In this document: piece after piece, positions 1-9,934 of the stretch
How positions within the stretch are numbered: position 1 is the stretch's first letter
How the letters are laid out: the number at the start of each line of letters is the position of its first letter
Position numbers and translations under genes: made by a program
The notes under the pieces: generated by a model
Database searches by the model: none
What the model saw: only the letters and a program-made list of their open reading frames with translations
What the model was told of the DNA's origin: nothing
Source: Diplonema japonicum
Lineage: Eukaryota > Euglenozoa > Diplonemea > Diplonemida > Diplonemidae
Direction of reading: 5' to 3'
Length of the DNA stretch: 64,000 bases
NCBI GenBank assembly: GCA_964019335.1
Contig: OZ025736.1
Coordinates: forward strand, 124,001 to 188,000

Positions 1-461
1 GAAAAGGGATGGAAAAAATCGATAAAATTTCAGTGTGCATGGAGGTGCTCACTGTTCAGGATCCTCGAAAATATCTTCCACCTTCCGCCCCTTCTCCCTT
101 GAAAGCCACAATAGGGTACGTCAAAAAGCCTGTTTCCAACTACTTCTCAGCTTTAAAAGAGGCATCCGTCCTTGCAATAGTTATAGTTATTTCAGTGGTC
201 TGAGCATAATCTCGTGTTTTAGAATGTACCCGATTGTGCGAAACCATACTTCTAAGTCATCCCAGGGAGCCCTAACCCAAAAAAAGCAACTTACGACCTT
301 TTGGAAACGCCCGTTCTTGCATGTTTGTTCCCCAAAATCAGGGAAAAATGAAATTGGGTTTTCCGTGGATGGTGGAAAATAAAAATTCAGGTTTGGCTTG
401 AACGGTGGAAAATTTTTCATTTGGTTGCCGTGTTCGTAATCTTCAGGGACGGGACCTCATT

Positions 462-492
<31 letters not shown>

Positions 493-553
493 CTTTTTTT
501 CCCCTGAATACTTACCCCCCCGTGGCACTTCCAATCAAAGACATATAGTCATA

Positions 554-594
<41 letters not shown>

Positions 595-630
595 ACCCGA
601 CAACAAATATAAACCAATGGAATTAAGATT
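1..630. other. Non-coding, homopolymer-rich left edge
   Basis: No credible gene seen. Two long T runs (about 463-491 and 559-592) and AT-rich unique sequence. A short motif GGTGGAAAAT occurs twice near 372-413. Open frames here are short and without recognisable composition. Confidence 0.6.
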
Positions 631-815
631 GGTCATCGCATTCAAGTCGATGGTTTCCACTCAAGAAGCAATGACCAATTGAAGAAAGCCTGGTCATCGC
701 ATTCCAGTCGGTGATTTCTAGTTTTCTGCACCAATCATCGCATTCAAGTCGATGACTTTCAGTTCACGGCAATAATTTAAGAATGATTGGTCATCGCATT
801 CAGGTCGATGGTTTC
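631..815. repeat. Four-copy imperfect repeat with palindromic ends
   Basis: A 27-nt unit occurs at about 631-657, 692-718, 734-760 and 789-815. Its core is CATCG, nine bases, then CGATG, so each copy can fold into a 5-6 bp hairpin. Copy 2 has CGGTG, which still pairs through a G-T wobble, and copy 3 extends the stem to TCATCG/CGATGA. Spacing is irregular (61, 42 and 55 nt), so this is neither a simple tandem array nor a CRISPR array. It lies directly downstream of the possible ubiquitin-like gene. Function unknown. Confidence 0.75.
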
Positions 816-832
816 TATTCTTTTGCACGCTT

Positions 833-1173
833 CTAAAAAGCCATCATGATAGTAACATAGATAGAAACATTGGGGGGGGGGATGAGATCACCAGACGTCA
901 GCTGGTTACAACATCGAAGAAATCCAGTGTCTATACTTGTAACACAGCCTGTGGAGTCGGTGACAACGAGGAACCGAAACCTCCAGAAGGAAGATGTCCC
1001 CTGTGTATGGATAAGACCTCAACATTCCCCATTTTCCAGACGCTGCCCTCCACGAGCCCAAGTTCCTGAAGACCCTCAGTCTTTTTGTACAGGCTCCCCA
1101 CCGTCTCCTTCCCCGACACTTCCACATCGTGAACCCCGCCTCCCGTCTTCACGAACACTGTCATATCGTTCAT
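833..1173 (-). CDS. Possible small ubiquitin-like protein (two exons)
   Basis: Proposed exons 937-1173 and 833-901, giving 101 residues. The intervening 35 nt (902-936) starts GTATAG and ends CCAG, matching the introns of the clear genes, and without splicing a stop lies in it. The N-terminus reads TVFVKTGGGVHDVEV, echoing the first strand-turn-strand of ubiquitin. A TVGSLYKK helix-like segment follows, and VLQLTSGDL lies near the place of ubiquitin's last strand. There is no C-terminal LRGG, so conjugation is unlikely as read. Against it: weak similarity over a short length, no acceptor-like AG close to the ATG, and location in a gene-poor zone. It could be a gene fragment or chance. Confidence 0.32.
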
Positions 1174-2680
1174 TTTTTTGTTGTGTTTCTGTTGTTCATG
1201 CCTCTTGTGTTGTTGTTGATATGTTTATTGGTCAGTGGTCCGCCTTGTAGGGGCAGCCTCTCCTTCGTGCAGAAATCTTCAACACGGGTGTCCTCTCCTA
1301 TCTGTGATGAGTGGTACAAGTCCTGTGGAATTTAGTTTTCGAATTAAAAAAAAAAAATAATAATAATAAAAAAAAAAAAGAAGAAAGATAGCAAATAACA
1401 ACTACGTGGTAGGCGTTCAAGTTCACGATGTGTACTCGGGGCCTGTCTTCTGGCTGATCGGCACGGAGGTCTTCTCGGTGCTTTTGAGTTCTTTTTTTTT
1501 TTTTTTTTTTTTATTCTTCCCGTACTTGTCTTGAAGGTAAACCCACAGGCACACAATAATAATGCTTGTGAAAAGAAAAAGAAGAAGAATAAAAATTAAA
1601 AGAGACACAAGAATTCTTTTTTTTTTTTTAACTTTTAACTTGCAACGACCACCAGGGTCAACAGCCCCGTGCCAAACATAATTTAGTATGGTTTCCTTCC
1701 TTTTTTTTCTTTTTTTGTTTTGTTTTGTTTCTTTTTTTCTTTATTTCCAATAATTAAAGCAAAAAGGAAATTGAAGAACCTGGGGAAACATGGCCAACAA
1801 GTTCCTGCTCGGACGCTTTTTTTTTTTTTTTTTTCCCTTTTTTTTTTCTTCCTTTTCCATAGAAAGACGCCTTACGACTTAACGCGGCAGGAGGGAGTTG
1901 GAAAGGAAGAAGAAAAAAGGAGAAAGGGGGGGGGGGGGGGTGAAAGTAGGGAGGAAAAACCAAGAAAGCCTGAGAAGGGTGTTGGAAAGGAGGAAGAAAA
2001 AAAAAACGGGAGAGGGGAGAGAAACAGGCTAACAGATCTTTACTTTTCTAAACGGCTATGTGCATATTTTGTGTAATCGAAACAAGGAAGGAATTTCTCT
2101 TTTTTCTTTCTCCCTATCTTGACATTTTTTACTGATTTTTTTTTAATTTTTAGCAGGAACAGATGATGGTGGTGGGGGGGGAGAGAGGAGAGAGAGAGGA
2201 GGAGAAAGGGTTTTTAATTTCGAAAAAAAAGGGGGGGTGGAAACAATTATCGTAAAGCTTCAAGGGGAACAGCCCATCTCACCTTTTCTTCTTGTTTTCC
2301 ATATTTCTTTTCGTTCTCCCCCTCCAGCCTCTCCGAGAAATTAGTGAATCTACAAATTATGAAGAAAGGGGGGGGGGGGGGGAAGGAATAAAAGGAAGAG
2401 AAATGATTTAGATAAAACGTTGATTTTTTTTTTCCATCTCACTTTTCTGGAGCTCCTCCAACAACAACGACAAGCAATCACACCCACGCCTGCCAGACAC
2501 AGCCTGCATCAAAATTCAGGGGGAGGGAGAAGAAGAAGAAAAAAAAGGTACTCCCCCTGCCCCTTTACTCGACTCCCCGAATGAAGCCAACTCCAGAAAA
2601 CCTTAAGATGCTAATTGATGACCGGTAAAGAAAAAAAAAGGAAAGAAGTGAAGTAATAAAAAAAAAAAAAAAATAATAAA
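1174..2680. other. Low-complexity non-coding stretch
   Basis: Dominated by A/T homopolymers, purine-rich blocks and G runs (about 1926-1940 and 2367-2381). No frame shows protein-like composition and no RNA gene was recognised. Confidence 0.6.
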
Positions 2681-2682
2681 TA

Positions 2683-2759
2683 CTGTAAAACAAAAACCCA
2701 CCGGAAGATAAAATATCCGGACCGAAACATCCGGTGATTTTTTCTTCCGGACATTTTTT
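2683..2759 (+). repeat. Left terminal inverted repeat of the pogo-like element
   Basis: Starts CTGTAAAACAAAAA and contains several CCGGA/TCCGG palindromes. The outer part (about 35 nt) and the inner TTTTCTTCCGGACATTTTT part match the right end in inverted orientation. The middle 24-27 nt matches the right end in the opposite sense (see findings). Confidence 0.85.
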
Positions 2760-3099
2760 GGGGCACTTTTCAAGGGGGTACCAAGCCTGTCCTACGCACT
2801 GTCCCCTCCCCCTGTCTGCTGCATGTTTCCCTGGAAAAACTTATGTTTCTGTTGCAGGAGTCTTAAAAATGGCAAAAATATGACTAAAAAAAAAAGGGGG
2901 TGAAGAACGTCCTACCTGTCCGTCTTGTTTGCTGCCTTTGCAGCCTTGGCAGTGTGCCTGGCCTCGGCCTCAGCAAGTCTTTGCTGGGTCAAGGGGGGGG
3001 GACCATTTCTACCGAAGAAAAAAAGGAAGAAGAAACGGAAAACGAAGCGTGTCCACTCAAGAAGCGGCGGAAACCGTACTTGTGTTTCTTCCTCGTTCA

Positions 3100-3915
3100 G
3101 AAGAGGCTTGCGACCCGCAGTAGCGGGTGCGACGAGGATAGACCTTGGAGCATACCAAAGCGGTGTTCCCAGTCTGATATACTGGACGTTGGCACCGTGA
3201 TGTCTTCCTTCGCGCGGTACCAGCCCTGGGCCGCCGTGGTACCATGGCTGGCTGCGTAGCGGCCTATTTTGGCCTTTTCAGCCTCATTTACACGGGAAAA
3301 ACAGAACGAGCTCGCTGCAGGAAATACCCCGGGTCTGTCCTTCGTGTTGCACCCCCCCCAAAAAAAAAGGCTGGAGTTTAACAGCTTCGAAATCTCACTG
3401 GCTACCCAAAAAACGCTTCAGCTTGGGTAAAACGAGTCTTTCTCCCCTGTTGCTATAAACTTATTAAGTCATCGGGCTGGGTACCCACCGAGCCCATCTT
3501 GCTCATCCTAGATGACTACAATGGCCACACTACGGATGATTTGTGAACTTGTTTTTAGAAACAAACGTTCACGTAGCTTTTGTCCCTCCAGGCCTCACCT
3601 ATTTGTGCCAGCCCTGGACATAGGACTGAACGCCTCAATGAAGGCGACAATCAAGACCAAGTATAAAAAGTGGTCTATGAGGAGGCTGGACAAGTATGTG
3701 GAAGAAGGGAACCGTCAGGAAGGGTGGACGGTACCAAATACAAGTGAGATGAATGGACCACAGTATTTTTTTAAAATTAAACTAAAGTAATTCAACTTTC
3801 CCTCTTTTTTTCTGCCAGGTGGGTTGAAGCAGCATGGGAGCATGTCAGCAGGCAATCTATCAGGCAAGCTGGGTTCATAGTTTTGGGCGTTTTTTTAGAG
3901 CCCTGGTGGAGTCCT
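3100..3915 (+). pseudogene. Degenerate DDE (pogo/CENP-B-type) transposase
   Basis: Approximate limits. No single frame is intact, but consecutive pieces in different frames match the DDE_1 catalytic domain in order. RGTMAGCVAAYFG lies near 3230-3270. WVKRVFLPCCYKL and then ILLILDDYNGHTTDDL, carrying the central catalytic Asp of the LLDN..H-type motif, lie near 3425-3540. After a frame change comes VHVAFVPPGLTYLCQPW, the family's V.F.PP.TS..QP motif. A further change gives DIGLNASMKATIKTKYKKW near 3615-3670. AAWEHVSRQSIRQAGFIV near 3828-3881 resembles the C-terminal helix. At least two frame changes and several stops are present, so no functional protein can be made. Upstream 2900-3100 may hold further remnants that I could not align. 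Confidence 0.75.
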
Positions 3916-4281
3916 GCTTGGGGGAATTCTCTTTGCAGCAGCGTACTGTGGTGTGCTTGCCGTTGCAGCGACGTGCTGCGGAGATGAAGAGTGGGAAGAC
4001 CAGCAAAGCTTGCTAGGCAGCTGGAAGGGGCTAGAAAAGTGCTCGGCGTCTGGAATGTGTTTAGGGGGCTCGGAAAATGAGAAATAAAAAGCACAAGAAG
4101 TGGTTCGGTTCGACAAGTTTGCGGAAGAAGCGAACAATCAGGATCTGAGGTGTCTTTTAGTTCTTAGAAAAGTTCGCTGCAATTCTCTCTGATTTTCGTT
4201 TGATTTTTCTCTTGCTACAGAAACTAGTTTCATCCGTTTGCTGGTCCAGCCCTTTAAAAAAAAGAAAAGGGGGTCCCGGGA

Positions 4282-4360
4282 AAAAAATGTCCGGAAGAAA
4301 AAATATCCGGACCGCCAGAACTTCCGGTGATTTTATCTTCCGGTGATTTTTGTTTTACAG
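4282..4360 (-). repeat. Right terminal inverted repeat of the pogo-like element
   Basis: Inverted partner of 2683-2759, ending GTTTTACAG immediately before the TA at 4361-4362. Confidence 0.85.
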
Positions 4361-4362
4361 TA

Positions 4363-5480
4363 ATAATAATAAACGGATTTTTTTTTTTTTTGACCACTAC
4401 TGATAAGTAGCAGGGCATTTTTTTTTTTTTTTTTTTTTTTTTTTTGTAAATTATGATGATATTTTCTTCTTTTTTCTTCTAAAGACTTTTAAAAAAATAG
4501 AGTAGATGGGAGGTAGATGGGAGGTATAGTGATCCTTGAATAAACAGGTACTATTTAATAAGTGGTGGAAGGAGAGGTAGAGATTTTTAAAAAAGAAAAT
4601 AGGGGAGGGGGCCATCGTCACCTTTGGCCAAAAGCAGCAATGACAAAACAGAACGCCAAAAATCTGTTGGTGATAAAATACTGTAAGTCTCTTAATTTTT
4701 TTTTTTCCCCTGAAAAAATAAAGGATGTGCACAATGTACACAGCTTTACAGCAGTTTTTTTTTTTTTTTTTTTTTTTTTTTTCTCTTTTTTTTTTTTTTT
4801 ATTTTCACTCTTCTGAAATTACTTCACGCACTCTCGGGGACCCAATACTTCACGGCGAAATTATCATATTTTCTGTGAAGTAATATTCAATTTTGCCTTG
4901 GTCCAGTTCCCAGTGGGGCTACTTGTTCCTCTCAGTTTGCCAATTTCCCCCCAGGTTCAGATTATACTTTTTCCTCGAATTCTCCCACTTTTGGCCTTGT
5001 TCTCAGTTTTAGCCTTTTTATTAAGACTTCAAAATACCGAAGCAGCAGAAAGTGAGGAGCGAAAAGGCCTGACGAGAGGCAGTGGCAATGCCAGCGACAG
5101 CGGCAGCTCTTAGTCAACAAAAAGAGGAAAAAACAACTTGTAGTGTAACCTTTGTAACTCCTTTGTGCCCCTCGTGGTGAAGTAATTTTAGAGTGTCGTG
5201 GAAATAAAACCACTTACCTACCGCCAAGTAATGGCTTTACCGTCCCCCCGGAGTCTCGAAGTAACGGTAAAGTTATTACTGTAAGTCATTACTTGTTGGC
5301 AGCAATTAGCATTTCTTTTTTTTTTGTTTATTCGTTACTGTTCCAAAAACACAACTGTCAGACCTGCTCAAGGAAAAGAGATGGTAATTCCTTCATGCTA
5401 AGCTCAGAACGGACTCTTGACAAACTAAGGACTGCACACATCTCCCCCCGAACAAGCCTTTATGTTGTGCTGATTTGGCA

Positions 5481-5516
<36 letters not shown>

Positions 5517-7930
5517 CAGCAGCATTTTTTTTTCCTTCTTTTTTTCCTTCTTTTTTACAAACTCTGCCCCCCCTTTAGGGTTTTCAAGGTCGCGGTATTA
5601 AAAAAAAAAATCAGATCTTCAGCACAGCAAGTAAGGGCCGCTTTTGCAAAGACTAGCCACAAAAAAAGGGGGAGAAAATGCATGATTTCTTTGCGAAAAA
5701 AAAAAGAAGACCCCGCAAACTTCCTTTTCTTTTTTTTTTTGCCATGGGAGTGGAAAGTACGGATGGGTCCTCTCCTCTTGCAGCAAGAAATTAAAAAAAA
5801 AGAAATGGTGCAATGTTCTTTTAAAAAAGCTAGCACGGGGGGGGGGGGGAGAAATGCAAATTAGTCAGCACTAGTTTTGAATTATTAAAGGGGGGTGAGA
5901 ATGGTCCTGGGTAAGTACGGGTAAGAAGTAATAAAATAAAAAGAAAATTGGGTCCAAAATCTGGGGGGGGGGGGGGGGGGAAGCTACATAATTAAGCACA
6001 AATACTGTTTTACCCCAACATGGTGTGTCCTTCTTATTTTTGTATTTTTTTTTTTTTTTTTGGGTTCCCGGCTGACAAAGTCCGAGTATCTTTTTTTATT
6101 CCCCCCCCCTTTATCAACATAAAAATTGAGAAAAAGAGGGGAAAAAAATAAAAAAAAGAGGAATCATGCCACAAAATTAAAGAAAAAGGTTTAACCAAAA
6201 GGCCAAACTTTACTCACTTTATTCTCTTTTTTTTTTTTCCCCCTTACTTCTAGGAAAATAGATTTTTTTTTTGAGGGGGAATAAGCATTCTGCGAAGCAC
6301 ACTATTTAAAGATCATGTATATTTTTTTATTTTTTATTTTTTTTAAACAATAGATAGATTAAAAGATGTGAAGGGTGGAGAGGAAGAAGAAAGAAAGAAA
6401 GAAATCTCAGGTTTCAGAGACAATTATCTCCCTCCCATTCCCCCCCACCCGTGACCTTCCTATCGCTAACCCCAAATTAACATCAGATGTTGCATGGGTG
6501 GTAAAACAAAAAACAAAACAAAAAAAAAAAAGGGAATCCCACAAAGCTGATTTTCGCCTCTCCTCCCAATGGAGGCGAGTGAATTGGATTTAACGAAAAA
6601 AAAAAGAGAATGGTTCTGGCAATTTCAAAAAAAAAAAAAAGAAATCCAGAAACAAAATAAAACTGAAAAGAGAAAAAAAAAAAGAAAAAAAAAAACTTAA
6701 GACCACCCGGGGAAAAAAAAGGAAGATGTTTTTTTATCAGAGGGGGAGGGGGGAATTTTTCCCCTCCCCCCCTTCCCTTCGATTCTTCTGCAAATGGGAG
6801 ATATGTAAGACATATACATAACAGGGGGGGGGGGAGAAAAGAAACCTCGATGGTTTAAAGGAAGCCGGTGGGGGCACCCTGCACAAGCACCATTTACTTG
6901 ATTACAGGGGGCGCACCTCGGCCTAGCTGTAGCTTCTTCTGCGTTCCGCGTCGTGTCCTTAATGCGTGCGGTGTACAGCTCAACCCCAGCCGGGGCGTCC
7001 CGGGTAACCAAGATTCTGAGCCCGTGTAGTTTGCTGCCTGTTCGCCACCCAGAGCATCTGCTTCTTCCACTTGGGCGCTACCGGTGATGACCGACGGGGA
7101 GGTCAACAGAGAACAACACATCTGATGTACTTCTTTATATCCCCACCACCTCGAAAGAAAAAAAAACCACCCCACCATTGATGCCGCAGTGGCCGCACAT
7201 TTGGCAATGCAAAATATGCTACCAAGTGGAAGCAATTTTAAAAAAAAGGGGGGGTTGTCAAAGTCCCACCCTTGGAGAGCAGAGGGCGGTGGAAAGGAAT
7301 GTTTAAAAAGATGTAAGAGAAAAAAAAAAAAAAATAGGGAACTTTTTTTTTGCTTTACAAAAGCATCGTTCACCCTTGTCACCAGACAGTCTAGTTAAGA
7401 CATTATGAGTTAAAAATTCTTAATTTATAAAAAAAAGATTTTTTTTTTTTTTTTTTACTTTTCAATATTCCCTCTTTAGAGATATAGGAAATGTAAGTCA
7501 AAAAAAGTGCATTTCTTTTTTTTTTGAGGGGGCATAAAAAAAGGGGGGGGGGGATAGCGTTCTAGCATTTTTTTATAGAACTTTGTCGGTTCAAGAAGAG
7601 ACTAAAGAAAACCAAAAAAAAAGGGAGAATGGTGAAGGACAGCGCTTCAGCGCTCTATTAAGAGGGCCCTCTCCCCACTCCCCCTTTTTTAGACAAGGAA
7701 AGAGTAAAAGAAAAAGGGGGGGAAACAAAAAAAGAGTTTGTTTTTTTTTCCAAAAAAAAAAGAAAGAAATTCTTTTTGCTGCTATTATTGTTTTTTTTTT
7801 TCATTCGTTCGTATTAATTTTTTCGTTTTTTTTTTTTTTTTTCCTTTTTTTTTCTTACTCCCACAAAACCCATTTCGGTTCCGCGGATGAAATCACCGGG
7901 AAAACAGGGTAAAAGAGGGAGACGGAAAAA

Positions 7931-7963
<33 letters not shown>

Positions 7964-8004
7964 AGAAAAAAAAATAGGGAGGGAAAATACCATAAATCAT
8001 AATC

Positions 8005-8035
<31 letters not shown>
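4363..8035. other. Long non-coding, homopolymer-rich stretch
   Basis: No supportable gene. Long T runs (around 4757-4782, 5485-5516, 7438-7456 and 8007-8036), A runs and G runs (5839-5851, 5963-5980) dominate. The motif AATTACTTCAC occurs in inverted orientation near 4818 and 5177, with related GAAGTAAT copies near 4880 and 5254. This could be a diverged small inverted-repeat element, but the match is short. A GC-richer island at about 6850-7100 has open minus-strand frames without recognisable product. Confidence 0.5.
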
Positions 8036-8036
<1 letters not shown>

Positions 8037-9625
8037 CATTCAAACCTATGCCCGACCTCTTTGGCCCTTGCAGCAAGCTCCTTCTGGCGTGGCCAAAGCG
8101 GGACATGTGACATGATACTGGAAAGAGGCGTTCGCCCCTTGTAGCTCTTCTTCGCAGCGAGCTTCAAGTGCCAACCCTCTAGCGCAGAAAGAATATACGA
8201 TAGCTGTATTTTAATATGCATGAAATTCTTGCACTTCTCCGCGGCATTGGAAACAGAGTCCAAGGGGTCCAGCACAGAGATGTCATGTTCAGGGTGCAAC
8301 TTCGCAGTAAACTCGCCAGTGTTGGGATCCAGAGAACACACATTGTGCTCAAACTTCCCAAGAAGCCTCAAAACATGCAAAACGGCACCCCCAGGAGTGA
8401 CAGCCGCGTCCATCCCACCCACTATGTTCCTGCAACACCCCACCACCATCAGTGTCAAGAGGTACCCGCTCAACCCACCATCATTGTTAACATACTTACA
8501 CTGTCCCAAAACATGTCTCAGAAGGCATATAATAGGACGTGCAAGAGGAACCTCGCCTAACCATTTGTTCACCAATGTGGCGGCCCGTCTCAAGGGGGAG
8601 ACTGGACGTGTGTCCAAGACAAGACGCGCCTTCCCGTTGGGCAGGATAAGGTGGTAGGCTTGGGTGTGCTCGGTTTCGGACTCCAGGGTGACGGTCACAC
8701 CACGATCTTCAATCTCGCAGCGCACGGCAGCCATAGCGTCTTGGGGAACACCCTCTACTACCAAATCAGCTACAGAGCATGCCAGCATTGTGCCGTATGC
8801 GAATGAGCCCGTCTGCTTCACAGTGGCGCCGGGCAGGACTAATGAGATGATGGACTGCAACGACGTGCGTAGTTCCAGACGAGCCGACATCTCCTTTGAT
8901 TTTAGTGTCATAAAGTCATAGAAATCGAGAAGTTCATCGTCAAGGGACACAGCATCGTGAGGCACGCCCTCTGGGTACCATGGGGTGTGAACAAGTGTGT
9001 CGCTGCCAGTTTTTTTCCCGCTTGCGATTCTCCTGCTTGCGATGTGGACCCTGGCACCCGACGCGAAGGAGCCGCCTGGTGGCGTGGCGCCCGGGATGCT
9101 CTTTAACTTTGCCCTGTGCGTCCTCACGGGTTCCTTCACGTCCTTCACCAGTTCTATCACTTCTGCAGCGTTGACGCTGTCTAGAATGTCGTTTTTGGAC
9201 TCCAGGAAGCCAAACACAACACCGTGCGCTGCGCCTTTCAGTGAGTTGCGCAGCACCACGTTGTCCTTGTGAACGGGGAACAGAAGGATCTTCCCTGATG
9301 CGTACTTTGCGTGTAGATCGGCGGCGAGCCCTTTGAGAGCGGGGACAGGCGGGTGGTGTGCGCCTTGTGTGTTGATCATCAGTGTGATGTGCACTGTCTC
9401 GTCGACAGGGAGCTTCTCGACGGCACCCCTCTTCACCTCTAGCATGGTGAGCACCGTGTAGATCATGTTGTCCCTCTCTACGTACAAGGGCGCGCTTGGC
9501 ACCAGCGATCTACTGCTTGCTGACTTGAACGATCGCTGTGCCACATCGCTCCCGCTGCTGCTTGTGGTCTCCAGCTCACTCATATCTGCGCACCCCACCA
9601 CAGGCAGGGACTCCGAAGGGCTCAT
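8036..9625 (-). CDS. Trf4/5-type non-canonical nucleotidyltransferase homologue, probably catalytically impaired
   Basis: 529 residues, single exon. The central part follows the Trf4/PAPD5 family: DDELLDFYDFM (about 229-239), the GSF..GT nucleotide-binding motif (273-279), the region of the paired metal-binding aspartates, and a PAP-associated region with NDGGLSGYLLTLMVVG (about 380-395), ending near residue 529. The family adds short A or U tails in RNA surveillance and decay. The expected SDIDLVV reads SVADLVV (284-290): the second Asp (D287) and the distal Asp (D338) are present, but the first is Val. The N-terminal 200 residues have no recognised domain. An acceptor-like CACCACAG lies 10 nt before the ATG. 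The stop codon is followed directly by about 30 A on the sense strand. Family assignment is firm. Loss of activity is inference. Confidence 0.85.
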
Positions 9626-9934
9626 AGTGTAGTGGCTGTGGTGGCTATTAAATAGAAAGAAAATTGCAGATTCTTTTAACCAAAAGGTATTACGTTAAGT
9701 AAGGGAAAAGGTTTTGAACAAAAAAGAAAAATTCTTTTTCTGGTTATCTTTCAAACTCTTTTTTTCCAACGCCCAAAAAGGACTGCCATGTTATCATTCG
9801 AAGACTTCTAGGTATCCAAGGGGCCAGGTGCATGGCGTGGGAAAAGGTTCAGACAAAAAAATAAAATAAAAAAATAACAAAAAAACTTACGACGAAGAAA
9901 AGACAACTGAACGTGCTCTTGGTAAAGAGCAATC
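9626..9934. other. Intergenic spacer
   Basis: About 300 bp, AT-rich, with no gene seen. It separates the stop of the IQ/coiled-coil gene from the start of the Trf4-like gene. Confidence 0.6.

Larger units (their letters stand above)
2683..4360. mobile_element. Decayed pogo/Tigger-like DNA transposon
   Basis: A 1678-bp element bounded by near-identical terminal inverted repeats that begin CTGTAAAACAAAAA and are flanked on both sides by TA (2681-2682 and 4361-4362). TA target duplications are known for the Tc1/mariner/pogo superfamily. The interior, read on the plus strand in shifting frames, carries DDE-superfamily signatures, annotated separately as a pseudogene. Length, TIRs, target site and transposase remnants all agree. 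The element is dead because the coding part has several stops and frameshifts. The sub-family (pogo/Tigger against another DDE_1 clade) is inferred from the motif order. Confidence 0.85.

Noticed and set aside
631-815. CRISPR-like array
   Set aside because: The repeat copies are imperfect, spacing varies without spacer-like uniformity, and the DNA is eukaryotic with no cas genes.
2900-3259. Secreted basic protein beginning with a signal-like MFAAFAALAVCLASASAS
   Set aside because: It lies inside the pogo-like element, overlaps transposase remnants in other frames and has no conserved features.
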